Part shown: piece after piece, positions 1 to 12,339 of the stretch
Layout of the letters: every line of letters starts with the position of its first letter
How positions within the stretch are numbered: position 1 is the first letter of the stretch
Assembly (NCBI GenBank): GCA_958295665.1
Contig: OY282558.1
Span: forward strand, 353,009,034 to 353,073,033
Length of the DNA: 64,000 nucleotides
Source: Tipula vernalis
Lineage: Eukaryota > Arthropoda > Insecta > Diptera > Tipulidae
Direction of reading: 5' to 3'
The notes under the pieces: generated by a model
Database searches by the model: none
The model's input: the letters and a program-made list of their open reading frames with translations, nothing else
Told to the model about the DNA's origin: nothing
Made by a program: the position numbers and the translations under genes

Positions 1-56
1 AGAAAGTTATTTGGTGTTATGTCCCCTGAGTCCGAAAAAGTGGGTTTCGAAATGGT

Positions 57-440
57 GTCTGTCTGTCTGTCTGTCAGTCGGTCAGTCTGTTAGTCTGTTA
101 GTCTGTCAGTCTGTCAGTCTGTCTGTGTCCTCTCTACAGCCCAGATGGTTTAATCAATCGAACTGAAACTTCAGATTTAAGCTTTTTTGATAAATTGGGA
201 GGTCCCAGTGAATTTTACTCCAAATCGGCTAACCGGAAGTGGCCACTCCCTTGGTCCAGAAAATTTGTTTTGCAAATATCTTAAAAAGTATAAGGTTTAC
301 AAAAAACTACTTAATACAAAATGTTTCCAAAAATGAAAAACAAATTAAAAAAAAAATTAGGAAAAAAATAAAATTTCTCAAAATTCTCTGTTCGTAAAAG
401 AAAGTCGTGTGTTGGCCACACCTCAATTTTTTTTAGTTCA
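57..440 (+). repeat. Left arm of a long inverted repeat (foldback element)
   Basis: This arm is matched in reverse complement by 2285-2592. Shared landmarks in order are a (GTCT/GTCAGTCT)n tract, an AACTGAAACTTCAGATTTAA block, a CCAAATCGGCTAACCGGAAG block followed by a GGCCACTCCC stretch, and an AAAAGTATAAGGTTTACAAA block. The outer end is a simple GTCT repeat (about 57-125). The arms are diverged by point changes and small indels, so the element is old. I see no transposase between the arms, so it is non-autonomous; I cannot name its superfamily. Confidence 0.8.
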
Positions 441-2284
441 GATAGCATAGTTCAGCGCAATCGACATTTTTTTTTACTTTTAGAATTGAAGTGGTTCCCC
501 TTTTCGTATTTTAAAATTGTTTGTTTAATTTTCATTCTCAAAACTCTTTCGAAAGCCTTTAGTGAATTAATCCAAATTATACCGTAAATAAAAATAAAAA
601 TCTGTATACAAACCCACATCATCCGTAATTATATCCTCTTCCATTATATTATGTTTACATTGTTCATGCTTATTAATATCACCATAATATGTACCATATA
701 TACCGTACCATAATACTGTGCGAAAATATTAAAAAATAAAAGCGTCATAATTTTCACTGTAAACATTATCTTAAAGCACGAGAAAAAAAACAAAAATGTT
801 TTTTTTTGTTTAATTTAATTATAAAAACCAATAAAAAAAGAAAACTTGAAATTAAAATATGATTGGTCATTAATCTCTCTCGAATCATTAAAAACCAAAC
901 AAGAACTTGAGGGATATTAAACAAGATGCGCGCGGTAAAAAATTTCCCTTAAATGATTTTTTTTTTTTTTTTTTTTTGTTAGGTTGTTTTCATGTAATTG
1001 GGAAAGACGACGAATTTTATATTTTTATACGTTATAGCTATATGTTATCTTTCAAAATATATTTTCATTTGGTTCTTTTTATTATTAATTTTTTTATTTT
1101 TTTCAATTTACATAAGGTAAGGAATAAGAAAAATGTTTTTTAAATTACCTGAAGGTTTTACGAGTTTTCCAATTTTATAATTTTTTGCCTACGTTTTGCT
1201 TCGAATAGAACACAGAAATTAATAAAATAAAATAAAAATGTCTGTATAGGTAAGGTATTTGGAAATACATAAATAATATAATTAATCACTCGAAAAGGGT
1301 ATAACATTGATCTGACGTACTCTACTCGTAATGCGAGCGCAAAATGAAATAAATTTGTTTTATTAAATTTTTGGGAGAAAAAAAATATTTGGTTCCAAAA
1401 AAGATGTTGGAAAGTTAATAAATCGATTTATGATGAAAACAAAAAAAAAGTAAAAAATAAAAAATTTGAATGAAATTAAAAAAACGAAAATGGGAAATAT
1501 TTTTAATTAATTTTTTTGTACTCTGTGTTTCATGCAAAATGATGGAAAACTTTTTATGGTTTGTATACGGGCTACAGTATACACGAGTGACGGATATTTT
1601 TATATGTTCACTGAAATTTTTTACTTTGATTTATGTGCTTTGGTTCATTGGCTTTAATGAAAGATATTTTTTTCCTTTTTTTTATATTGTCATGATACGT
1701 GAGTAGGGATTTTCTTTATACATTCCAAAAGGTAATTTCGTTGATTTGAATCCAAAATATTACATTCGAGTCTAAATTTGAATTTCTTTGTACGGTTTCG
1801 TATTCTTAGAAAAAGCAGATCATATGCTATCTGTAGTAATTATTTTCTGATGAATCCAATTTTTTAGCCTCGAAGATCAAAGATGAATAAAAATTATTAG
1901 GTTTTCCCCAGACCCAGGAATTTAGCTTGCAGCAACCTGTATTTAGTGGAAACAAGTTAGAGGCTAGAGGCAACGGTGCGATAACTGATTTAGATTTTAT
2001 TAATTTGTTTAACCTTTTGACTGGCAGACTGTGTATTTCTACTGTTACGAAATGAGGTATTATATGTAGTTTGAACAAATTATTTTTGGCGCTTCCAATC
2101 CAATTCGGTATCATTGTCAAAAGCATAATGAAAATTATTTCCAAAATTTGTTCCTTTTTATATAAAAAACAATTTCACATACAACAATCAAAATTTTTAC
2201 TAAAACCAATTTTCCGTGGAAACGCACAACCTAGTAGATTTTATTGGCAGAAGTGTTTCCATGTAGAAAGGTTGTATAATTGAA
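441..2284. other. Non-coding interior of the foldback element
   Basis: This is AT-rich sequence between the two inverted arms, with several homopolymer A and T runs. The short open frames (for example 907-1143 and 1470-1706) are rich in Phe, Lys and Ile because they run through poly-T and poly-A; none shows a recognisable motif. I see no gene here. Confidence 0.6.
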
Positions 2285-2592
2285 TAAAAAAAATGGAGGT
2301 GTGGCCAAAACAAGACTTTCTTTTATGAACAGAAAATTTTGAGAAATTTTATTTATTTTTTAATATTTGGAAACATTTTGTATTAAGTAGTTTTTTGTAA
2401 ACCTTATACTTTTTAAGATATTTGCAAAATAAATTTTCTGGACCAAGGGAGTGGCCACTTCCAGTTAGCCGATTTAGAGTAAAATTCACTGGGACTATCA
2501 TAAAAGGTTAAATCTGAAGTTTCAGTTCGATTGGTTAAACCATCTGAGCTATAGAGATTACATAGACTGACAGACTGACAGACAGACCTCAA
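2285..2592 (-). repeat. Right arm of the long inverted repeat
   Basis: Reverse complement of the arm at 57-440, with the same order of blocks and an outer GTCT/GACA simple repeat at about 2565-2590. The arm is about 75 bp shorter than the left one, mainly because the simple repeat is shorter and a few short blocks are missing. No clear target-site duplication could be identified outside the GTCT tract. Confidence 0.8.
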
Positions 2593-3055
2593 AACGTTTG
2601 ATTTTACTTACGTTAAAGAAAGTAATAAACTGAGTCTGAGACAAAAAACTTATTTAAATAAATCATACGAGTTGTACTTGATGTAATAAGTAATATTTTC
2701 AAAATCGAGCTTTTCCTAAAATTGGTTTATTTATCGCAAATTTTGACGTTATCTTAATTGATTAAATGATTTGAATTTTTCATATCGCGTGTAAGTGAAA
2801 CCATATTTGAATTTTGATCTTTATTGTGTCTTATCTGTGTTGGTTAATTCTTTTTCCCAAAAAATGTTTTGTCTGTCTAGTAAAAATAGCGTTGCAACTA
2901 AATGGTGAACTGTAACTTTTTTTATTAATATTAAAAAAAAAACGAATAACGTATGTTGAAAATTCAAAATTTTCTATTGAAAATGAAAGTTGGTTCTATC
3001 GTTCTATGTCACTTAGGTATGAAATACAACATCGTTCGTATGACCACTACGGCTC
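2593..3055. other. No gene seen
   Basis: AT-rich sequence between the foldback element and the mariner relic. No protein similarity, RNA structure or repeat that I can support. Confidence 0.5.
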
Positions 3056-3300
3056 ATGTTACAGGTTTGCATCCGAACATCAACAATTCCATGACTTTTT
3101 CCAATAAAAGCAGTTCAATGGCCTCAATTTCAGCTCGAATGTTGTTCTTAAGATCTTGAATTGTTTGTGAATCATTGCTGTACAATTTACTTTTCAACAA
3201 ACCCCAAAAAAATAATCTAATTGTGCCAAATTACATGATCTTGGTGGTCACCAATAGACATCAGAATTTCTTGAAATTATGCGATCATCGAACTTGGTTG
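3056..3300 (-). pseudogene. Tc1/mariner-type transposase, C-terminal relic
   Basis: Read on the minus strand, this encodes pieces of the C-terminal half of a Tc1/mariner (IS630-type) DDE transposase. An ISRNSDVYW stretch is followed by a PPRSC-like block, an LDYFFWG-like block and then TIQDLKNNIRAEIEAIE. These pieces are characteristic of the insect sequences that read DVNWPPRSCDL...LDYFLWG. They lie in different frames and need several frameshifts to align, so this is a dead fragment. The region further upstream (3301-3640) may hold more of the same gene, but I could not support that. No inverted terminal repeats were located. Confidence 0.7.
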
Positions 3301-3829
3301 CCAATATGTTGAGTGTTTCACGATTTGCAACAATTTGCTCTTTGAAACAATAAAAATTGTACAAAATTTTATATTGTGAATCAATATTGATTTAACTGGC
3401 TTTTAATTTTAACCTCGCGATTAAAAGCTAAAATATCCTTAAAAATGCTAAAGGGTTCAACATTGGTGTCAGATGTGGGTACTGTGTTTCGATCAACATA
3501 TCACAACTCGTAAACAGCCACAGTCTTTGTATTAAGAAAACGTTTCGTCAAGGCTCGAACGTTTCATCAAAGCTCGTTTCAAAATGCGCCACACTTTATT
3601 ACACAGTGAAACAACTATAACTAGTTCAAATCTCCAGATGTCAACTTCGCAGTCAACTAAAAATATGTCGCCTTCGTCATCCAAATATTTAAATGAATCA
3701 TAAATTCCAGGTAACTCGCTTAGTTAAGGGGTCTTGGAATGAGTTGTTTCCGGCAGTACAAGTTCAAAATCAAATTTTAAAAGATTTTGTAATATTATTA
3801 CCACAAATCAAAACGATATGATGAAGTTA
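3301..3829. other. No gene that can be supported
   Basis: Sequence between the mariner scrap and the BEL/Pao relic. The minus strand might contain a badly decayed N-terminal part of the mariner transposase, but no motif is clear enough to call. Confidence 0.4.
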
Positions 3830-5056
3830 ACTAATATTGTGCATCAGTTTCTGGATCTGGAACAAATAAACGGTCTCGGATACTCCAGTGAAGTGGCGTT
3901 TGGGTCAGCGATTTACTATATGTAAAAACCGCAATAATATCAAAACTATTCTGATTTGTGCAAAATCACACGGGTTGCCCCGTTAAGTAAAGTTACACTG
4001 CCAAGGCTAAAGCTCTGTGCAGCGCTCCTTACTGCCCAATTGATGTCGAAAGTGCGGTTGCAGCAGAATGTCAAAGCGTATAAAATGTTTTATTGGACTG
4101 AATCTTCGATTGTTCAGCATTGGATAAAATCTTCTAGCTCACATTCAAAGATTTTTGTGGCCAACAGAATAGCAGAAATTTCAAAGCGAAAATAATGCAG
4201 CCGATGTTATATCGCGAGGACTGATACCTGCACAATTTATAAATTACAGATTATAACAAAGTTCAAGATCAAAGTATTCCAAGGAACAGTCTTTTAAAAA
4301 TATTAAATCCGTTCATTGACAAAGATGATTTATTGCGAGGTCAATACTCATCAAAATGTCTACTAATATTGCCGTTAAATCATAATTCTATACTGACAAT
4401 TTTTAACCATTATGATTACTCCTTTATCCAGGTTGCACTCTTAGCAATGTTCAAGGACAAATATTGGACAATAGGCCGAAGAACAATTGCAAGAAAGGTT
4501 GTTAACCGATGCATACGATACTTCCAACTTATCACAATTTATGGGCAACCTACCAAAATAAAGAGTTTCCCCACAAGCACCTCTATTTTCTATTGTGGGG
4601 ATCGATTTGTGTGGGTCCCCCGCCAGAACGTACATCGTAGTATTTGTATGTTTTGTGGCAAGGGCAATACATTTAAAACTGGTATACGACTTGAGTATAA
4701 ACTTTTTCATTGGCGCATTAAAACGCTTTATTGCTACAAGAGGAAGATGCACCACTACAATTACCGAAAATGCAATGAATTTTGTTGGCGCAAACAAAGA
4801 ATTGCGCCAGATTTTCGATCAATTCAACAAACAGTAAATAAATTGATACTTTGTAAGAAGCTGTCAAAACTTTAAAAGATCTTATTAGGAGGATATTCGG
4901 CAATGCCTCACTCACACATGAACAATTTCTTAACGTCATCAAACAAATTGAAGCTGTTGTCAATTTCTGACCGCTTACGCCGTTATCAACAAATCCAGAT
5001 GATCTAAATGTCATTACTCCTGGTTATTTTCTGATTGCGGCACCATAAACTACCTT
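3830..5056 (+). pseudogene. BEL/Pao retrotransposon pol relic (RNase H to integrase)
   Basis: Fragments in several frames follow the order of a BEL/Pao polyprotein. An RNase H-like block has the family phrases KITRVAPLSKVTLPRLKLCAA and FYWTESSIVQHWIKS (about 3956-4195), followed by an AADVISRGL-like phrase at about 4196. The integrase zinc-binding part is near 4440-4530. The integrase core (4595-4837) has MGIDLCGSP, YIVVFVCFVARAIHL and NAMNFVGANKEL; the family Asp-Asn-Gly is changed to Glu-Asn-Ala. The C-terminal phrase of the type SRPLTPLS..PDDL..LTPG.FLI lies at about 4960-5040. Stops and frameshifts throughout and the changed catalytic Asp show it is dead. No LTRs were found around it. Confidence 0.88.
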
Positions 5057-5490
5057 CTTTGAACATGCAATTGCTCACATTTTTGCATTTCGTTTGCAAT
5101 ATTTTCGTACCATTAGCTTCCTTTATTTCTGGTGTAAAGCAACTGAACTACTAAAATCAATATCTTATGCCTCAATTCCACTGTGAATCAAAGTTAGTCA
5201 GTAAAAATAACTTGAGATAAAAATATAAAATCGGTGGTTGTGTGAATGAAACACACAACGGAGTCAGTCAAGTGTTTACTTACAAAAAATGTGTATATGT
5301 GTTAGTGCACTGAGGTCGAAATTAAAAAAAAGTATCAAATCGAGAACATTTTATGGCAGTCCAACTAATACATGTACATAAATATTGTGTAACGACAAAA
5401 CCAACAAAAATGTTTATTGAATGATGGCATTTGTATGGGAAATATTTTTTTTAATTTTGTATTTTATGACGGGAATAATTTGAATAAAAT

Positions 5491-5624
5491 AATTCTGATA
5501 TGAGTATTAATAATAATTAAATTTTTAGATTATTTTGAAACGTGAAAATAATCGAATTAACACTAATACTTAATTTTTCTAATAATTCTTGGTTAATCTA
5601 GGTTATGTTTTTGTTTGCTGTCAA
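5491..5624 (+). repeat. Direct repeat, copy 1 of 2
   Basis: Begins AATTCTGATATGAGTAT and ends in GTTTTTGTTTGCTGTCAA. Copy 2 lies 75 bp downstream at 5700-5824 in the same orientation. The two align over their whole length with scattered substitutions and small indels. No coding content. Confidence 0.8.
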
Positions 5625-5699
5625 AACACTAAGGCAATTTTAAAGTTTGCAACTTTTATGGTAAAGTCTAATTTGTGATCGACAATATTCGAAAAAAAA

Positions 5700-5824
5700 A
5701 ATTCTGATATGAGTATCTGTAATAATTAAATTTTTAGATTATTTTGAGTCGTAAAAATACCAGAACTAACACTAATTCATAATTTTTTTTAATAATTCTT
5801 GGTTATGTTTTTGTTTGCTGTCAA
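5700..5824 (+). repeat. Direct repeat, copy 2 of 2
   Basis: Same beginning and end as the copy at 5491-5624, diverged by perhaps ten to fifteen percent by eye. It could be an old local duplication or the diverged LTRs of a tiny element; no further support for either. Confidence 0.8.
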
Positions 5825-6587
5825 GATATATCCATAAAATTTGCTATAAAAAAAAACAATAACAAAATACTTTATCTTTGTCTCTCTGATGGATTATTTT
5901 ATTTGTCTTCTTCCAACTTCAAGTCAGCTCAGTCAATTTTTCACAGTGGAATTGTGGCTTAAATTTAGAAAAATGCGTTACCGGTAAATTTAAAAAGATA
6001 TGTTTGATCTATTGCGCTAGTCAAAGTTTTTTAGCAAGAAATGTAAAGTAAAACAATTGCTCCAAAAAAAACAAAAAACAAAATATAGTAAAATTAAATG
6101 CCTATTACGGTTAAAATTACTGTTAAAAATATCTAGTATTCTAGTTTACATTATTTCCAATTTTGTGGCCGTCTTAATTACCTTTTTTGCCTTTAACAGT
6201 AAATCGATTATGTTCTATTCATCTTAAGCCCTGCAAGAGACAGTCTTTTTATAAGGGGGCAGGGGCGGTAAATATTTAATATTCTAAGCTGAACTCAGAA
6301 CACAGAATACCATAATTTTATAATTTTTGTGGATCTCGCCCCAATTGCTCATCGGCCCTTAACCAAAACAAAAAATAAAAGCAATGCTTCTTCATCAGAA
6401 AACATGAAATAAATCAATGCTATTGAACGTATTTCTTTGGTATTTTCTAATTTAAAAAATATAAAATTCCCGAGATACGAGAGAAAAATTTTCCAAAATT
6501 CGAATTCTCGAGAAATGAAATTCATCGGGAAACAAAATTCTTGGTTTCTTGGGAAATAAAACTGCCGTGATATAACAAAACATAATA

Positions 6588-7668
6588 ATGGCTTGTATAA
6601 TTATCGATATTCTGACTCAAAATAGACGTTATTTGCCACAGGATGTAAATGTGAGATTTTTGCACAAAGATTTCAGTTCGGGTACTTCCGAGAAAATTGG
6701 GTACGACAAATATCGTAAAGTATTTGTAAAATAAAATATCGGTACAACCGTACCATCTAAAGACAAATGTCCTCTTTGTTCTACTGATGAACCACATTGT
6801 ATTGAAAATAATATTGTGGCGGCTTCTTCATCAACTATCATCGAAAATACAAGAGGTATGCCATCAACATCAAGTGCAGTTATTGACGAAGGTATGCGAG
6901 AAATCGAGTCAGTGGTCCGTGACAAATTACAACCTTCCACCACCGTTCTTTCGAGCTCCAGAACCGTAATACAAAGCACGATAATCAAAATACCGAAACT
7001 GATTCCTTCCTAGTCCATATTGACAATGACTACCTTATATGTCAACGATATAAGTTATATAAAATAAGATATATAGATCCCAGAAAGGCTTACACAAGCG
7101 ACACTATGAACATCCAGCATCCAACATATTTACCGCTGATATGGAAAATTTTTTTATTGTGTACCAAAAATGACAATTAAAAATAGTAATTTTGTAAGTC
7201 GTTTTATTGTGATGAACGAAACATTTGCTCCTTTACACATAGGGAAAAATTTATGTATACTTTGGCATGAAGGAATTCGGGGTCGTAATGCCGCTGATGT
7301 CGCCTCAGCTGATTATCAAATTATAAGAAGGGCTAAACCTGAATGTTAGATATGGTCGACGTTATTGACGTTGTACAGTTAGCTGACCACAACAATGATG
7401 TGACTTATTTACAAGCAGAAGATTTCCGACAATTTAGTAGTGGTTCAAAAATGAATATGTAACACCGTTACATGATACAGTACGAATTGCAGAGTTTCGT
7501 AAAGGATCGCGAAATCTTTTTACAAAGAAAAATTGGATGATGTGTCGCCATATAAGATGAGTATTTTCTTGAAAGAAAAATTTAAACCAAATATACTTCA
7601 ACCTGTCGAATTTAATTTGGGAATCAATACAGCCAAATTAAATAAAATAAAACAATTTTCGGGGAGGA
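6588..7668 (+). pseudogene. DUF7869-like multicopy insect gene, broken
   Basis: Pieces resemble a protein family found in many copies in insect genomes, which I recall as carrying the DUF7869 domain (name not verified). A first part (about 6588-6790) has a CPLC..DEPH zinc-knuckle-like stretch. A second (about 7140-7330) carries the phrases IVMNETFAPL and CILWHEGIRGRNAADVASA. A third (about 7430-7668) carries an FRKGSRN-LFYKEKL-type phrase and KFKPNILQPVEF. Several stops and frameshifts separate them, and the part with the expected WxDNC motif is missing. A second relative lies at 21593-22912. The biochemical function is unknown; transposon origin is plausible from copy number. Confidence 0.55.
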
Positions 7669-10600
7669 GATGACAACCAACGATTTTGGTAAAGACTTGA
7701 GCACTTTTTCAGCAGAATAAACATTAATAAGATTACTATTAAAATGTGGAGTTAAAATAAGATTACTATTAAATTTTTTGGTGTGTTACTGTCATTTTAA
7801 TAAATCGTTTTTTGCTTTAATTTAAAATTTTGTTTTGTTTATTTCTTATTTTATTTTCAACTTAAATGGATTTTCATATTCTTTAATTTATAGGTTTAAC
7901 TGAATTATGTGTACCTAATAAATAAGCTAGGGATTAAATTCGAAATGACCTTGATATTAGGAATTTTACAAAACATGGCATGTACTTACTTGATATGTTT
8001 TGTCCAAGAGTAACATTAATTATTAATATAAAATTCGCTTATAACACATAGTAAGTGCTCATATTATTTCCGTGTGTAAATCACAGAACTAAGCATGCAG
8101 TATAACATTTAAATCGTGCGTCTTATTGAATAAGCAAATATTTAAATAAACGTAGCCCTTTTCTGCCCTAAGAAACACTTACTAGTTTTAAATTGTTCAT
8201 ACCAACAACAAATGGCTGAACAAAAAACATAAAAATGCGATTATTTCAAAACTATAAAATGTACTTACTACATATTTTGTTAAACCACGGGAGCCTTATT
8301 TGGCTCTATTTTTAAAATCATCCACCAGACGCCAGACAATTTGCGTTAACAGGCGAATAACAAAATATTTTTCAACTGATCAATCAATACGCTTCTTTAA
8401 CCTTAATGTTAATAACTGGCTACCCGAGAGGTAGTCATTTGATTTTAAACTGCTCGTAACATTTGTAATTTTTGAATTACTGAGTTCCCATCGACATCCT
8501 AAAAATGACTAATTTTTGGCGATTTTCAATTTGATTTTCGTCATAATACAAGTAAAACAAAAACAAAATAAATTTAATAAGAACCAATAATAGAAAAAAT
8601 AATAAAAATAATTTACTTTGATTGAACAAGTTACGGGGGGCAATCTCCAGTTAAATACTTTACTTCCTCCCTTCCTTCTTTTATGAAATTGCGGTTTGTT
8701 TCATACACAAATTCAATGCAAGTTGATTATATTTTTTTTCTATCTAAATATTTAGCTGGAAGAAATTGGGCAGTTAATTAGCTCTCAAGTTAAAATGTTC
8801 ATGTAAAAAAGAAATATGGCATGCGTTAAATTTGTGTTATGAAATAAACAGCAATTTCATAAAAAAAGAAAGAGATGAAATATTATTTAACTTTTTTTTT
8901 TTGTGAAACAGGCCATAAATGCCGTTTAGGCACCTTTCAATCGTGGTTGTACACCAGCTGTTTCCATGTAGCCCTCCGTTTCTTTGTTACCTATTCGCAA
9001 ATCTCTTCCGAAAGGTTTTTGCCGAGAACGGATTCAATATCTGAATGCGACGAAATGTCTGTAGTTGTAACGCCAGGTCACTACTAGTGTTTTTTGCCGT
9101 AAACATCTTCTACGCCACAATACACGAAACATTAACAATGTTGAAGAGAGGCATAAGAAGTCACCGTTGAGTTCTCTTCTTGGTTGTAAAATGGATTAAA
9201 GCAACAACAAAAAAATAAAGAAGGCCTAAACTAACACAAATAAAATACATTTTCATTAAAAAGTTATAGTTTTCTGAATACATAGGGGTTAAATTTAATC
9301 TAAGGAAACAAAATTGTTTTATTGTTGTTAGTATTTAGCCTAAAAGCTAACGTGCGGAAAATCAGTTAGTAAGGAAAACATGCGACTACGCAGTTAACAG
9401 AGCAGGAAAGAAACATTTTGAGCATGGGAAACAGAGAAAAAAGCCCACTTTTCACGCTTTTTGCAGGAAAACGAGCAAAACTTGCTTAGAGCCCGGATTT
9501 GCCCATTGTCTCGGGGGGCCAAGCAATGAAAACTTTTCTAGGGCCCGGATTTTCCCTAATCCTCCACTGGTTGAAAATAGGAAATTATCTATAAATGCTA
9601 CGCTTTCGATATTATCTGTGTCACTGCAAAGTTGACATTTTATTTTGATGATGTGAATTGCTAAGGCGACTATGTTGAATATTGAGCGAACAATTACTCG
9701 GTTTATATTAAAAATTGTTTTAGCAAAAGACCGTCATAATCTGGGTGTATGCAGCGTTTTCAAAAAATGCATCTACCACTCAATTGAAAAAAAACCTATT
9801 ACAGGGCATGTTCTATAATCGTGATGATTTCCTTTTTATAAGGTAATACGACAAAATAACTTTGCTTTAAATTAACTGTCATTTTTCATAGAATGTAAAG
9901 CAAAGTTAATTAAATTAAAATTAATAGTTTCAAAAAAATTTATTATTTATATAATTTTAAAGTGTTTTGTGTTACATTGCAATAAAACTTTAATTTGCAT
10001 AAATAATTTCGTAGATGCTGTACGAAAAACCATGATAAGACCGTATGTTATTTTCTTTAATAATTATGTATTAATTGGGCGGCACCATATGTTGTAAAAT
10101 GGAAAAATCTTGTAGCACAAAAAACAAAAAAAATGCAGGATTGAATTGTTATCCATATTGATTACATTTTCATTTTTCATGTTCGTTTCATTATTATGTA
10201 TTATAATATGTACCCGTATTCACTTATGTACATATTATAGAGCACCAGACGGTCGTACATATATTTCAGTAAAATTTGTTATTGTATTATTTTTATGAAG
10301 ATTTATAGAATAAATTTTAAAGTTTCTTAACGAATGAATTAGCTCCTAACAGAGCCTTAAAAATTGTTTTTTTGTTTTGTACATTTGAATATTAGGAAAA
10401 CGAAAAGTTGATCCTCTTAAACATCTCTGCGCTACGTTTCTATCTATATATATAGAGAAGAGCGTTGATTGTATAAATATTCTGCATTATTGTATATGTA
10501 GATGAATAAAATCAGATGATGAGTATACTATCAGCTGCTTGTTATCTTCGAACAACATCTCCAGCAACTACAAGTTTTTTGCCATTATGTATTATACATA

Positions 10601-10798
10601 ATCGCCTTATATAAGGAAAGTTTTATTTTATTATTCGAGATTTTCATTTTCAGCATTTATAAGCGTAATGTGGTTGGTTTTGAAAAAATGATTTTATTAT
10701 GTTAACGTCTTTATAACGCTTAACGATGTTAAGGAAAAAGGATTGACGTTTAAACAAAACAAAAATGTTTGTTGTATTAGCATATATACTTCTTGATG
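7669..10798. other. Long stretch with no recognisable gene
   Basis: About 3.1 kb of AT-rich DNA. The only moderately GC-rich part is 8900-9200, where the minus strand reads a little like a LINE-derived tail, but no reverse transcriptase or RNase H motif supports this. No RNA gene, tandem array or inverted repeat was found. Confidence 0.5.
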
Positions 10799-11006
10799 TG
10801 TACATGGTACATTTCTAGTGAGAAAATGTACAGCACGAAGTTAGCTAGAAGAGTTGAATACTAAACCAATTGGTTACTAGGTTCGTAATACTGCGAGTTA
10901 AATTTTTACGATGTGAACCATTTTGGTTACGTTATGTTGATAACCTTACAACCCATGTAGCTAACTTCGTAGTGTACAATTTTTCATTAGAAATGTACCA
11001 TGTACA
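10799..11006. mobile_element. MITE of 208 bp with ~50-bp terminal inverted repeats
   Basis: The left arm (10799-10848) starts TGTACATGGTACATTTC and contains ACGAAGTTAGCTA; the right arm (10956-11006) is its reverse complement with a handful of mismatches. The loop of about 107 bp has no coding capacity. Size and structure fit a miniature inverted-repeat transposable element. I found no confident target-site duplication, and the parent transposon is unknown. Confidence 0.82.
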
Positions 11007-11848
11007 GACCTTCAGGGAACAAAAGAATATTTTTAATTTAAAATAACATTTTATACCTGAGTCCTAACAGCATAGGCAACCAGCTTTACGCTACAATTTT
11101 CAGTTGCTATCCAATGTAGTGCTCATTGCGTTTTTGTGTAACTTTGCAATGCTTGTCCGGTCCACTATCGTAAGTCAAATTTGATGATTGATAATGTAAT
11201 GATGAACAACTGTTATTGCATGTTACTGTAGTATGACGCTCTACACTGGAAAACTTCTTGCACTTTCGCTAACGCGCAAACATTTCTTTTTGGCACAACT
11301 AATCCTTTAAATAAAAATAAAATGATGGCATATACCAACAAATCAACGACCGACCAGAGTCTTCTCTTTGTGAATATTTCTTAAATTTGGAAGCCACCGC
11401 ATCGAGAAATGGAGCTCTTAAAATATCAAATTTAAAATTTAAATCAAAATGAAACTAGGTAGCAATTCAGTAACAACTTTAAATAATTGTCGTTTTAACA
11501 ACTTTAAATAATTGTCGTTAACAAAATCCAATTTACATATTGACATATTTACATATTAATTTTTTTATTCTAAAAGCTCTCTCCAAATTTAAAATTATCA
11601 ATAATGTCGCATCTTACCTCAATATACTATTAACTAAATATATCAAAAATGATAATATCATCTTTGCTAATATGTACATGAAACAAATATTAACTAGCTA
11701 TTTACTTCATATATTTTTATTATATTGAGGTGAGATAGACAATAAAATAAAATGTAGTGATTGATATGCATAGGTTTTAAAAAAAATTGTGAACCAAAAA
11801 AGAAAAAAAATCATACATACAAATAACAATACCAAATAATTTATATCA
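11007..11848. other. No gene; one short tandem duplication
   Basis: AT-rich DNA. At about 11475-11522 a unit of about 25 bp containing AACTTTAAATAATTGTCGTT is repeated twice in tandem. No protein similarity seen. Confidence 0.5.
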
Positions 11849-12279
11849 CGTTTCCATCATCAATAGTATAACAGCAAAATAGTATAATACTATTATACTA
11901 TTTTTCCCTATCGTGTTTCCATCATTTGGTGTGAAGTTAAAATCGTTTTATATTTTTGTATGGGAACTTGGACGCAATTCATTATTTTGATAGCGAAAAA
12001 TTATTAAAACCCATATTTTATGCGTATTGATGCGTATTACCTGATAAATATTACTTGAAGTAATATAAAAAATATAAAAAACACACTAGAACCGCAGCGT
12101 AAAAAAAATTAATTTCAAAAAAAATTCAAACAAGCCTATACACTGCCATGTTTGTACTGTTAAAATTACAATTTGCTACCTATTATATTTTTGATAGCTA
12201 GTATAATGAAATATTATAATAAACTATTATACTATCAACACATAATACTATTATGCTATTATACTATGACGATGGAAAC
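11849..12279. mobile_element. MITE of ~430 bp rich in TAGTATAATA
   Basis: The ends are inverted copies of each other: the left begins GTTTCCATCATCAATAGTAT, and the right, read on the minus strand, begins GTTTCCATCGTCATAGTATA, continuing as similar AGCAAAATAGTA/AGCATAATAGTA for about 40 bp. A further direct copy of the GTTTCCATCAT end occurs inside at about 11914, and the interior holds palindromic ATAGTATAATACTATTATAC motifs. No open frame of interest. Confidence 0.75.
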
Positions 12280-12339
12280 CCAATATTAGTATCACATATT
12301 CACATTTGTATTCAACGCGATCATCCGAACCAGTTAAAT

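Larger units (their letters stand above)
5057..6587. other. AT-rich non-coding DNA with a direct duplication
   Basis: No gene is recognisable. The one clear structure is a direct repeat of about 130 bp (listed separately at 5491-5624 and 5700-5824). Otherwise the sequence is AT-rich and featureless to my reading. Confidence 0.5.

Noticed and set aside
907..1706. Phe/Lys-rich open frames inside the foldback element
   Set aside because: They run through poly-T and poly-A and have no motif or codon signal; compositional artefacts.
8875..9230. Possible gene in a GC-richer patch
   Set aside because: Neither strand shows a motif or a consistent frame; at most a repeat tail of unknown type.
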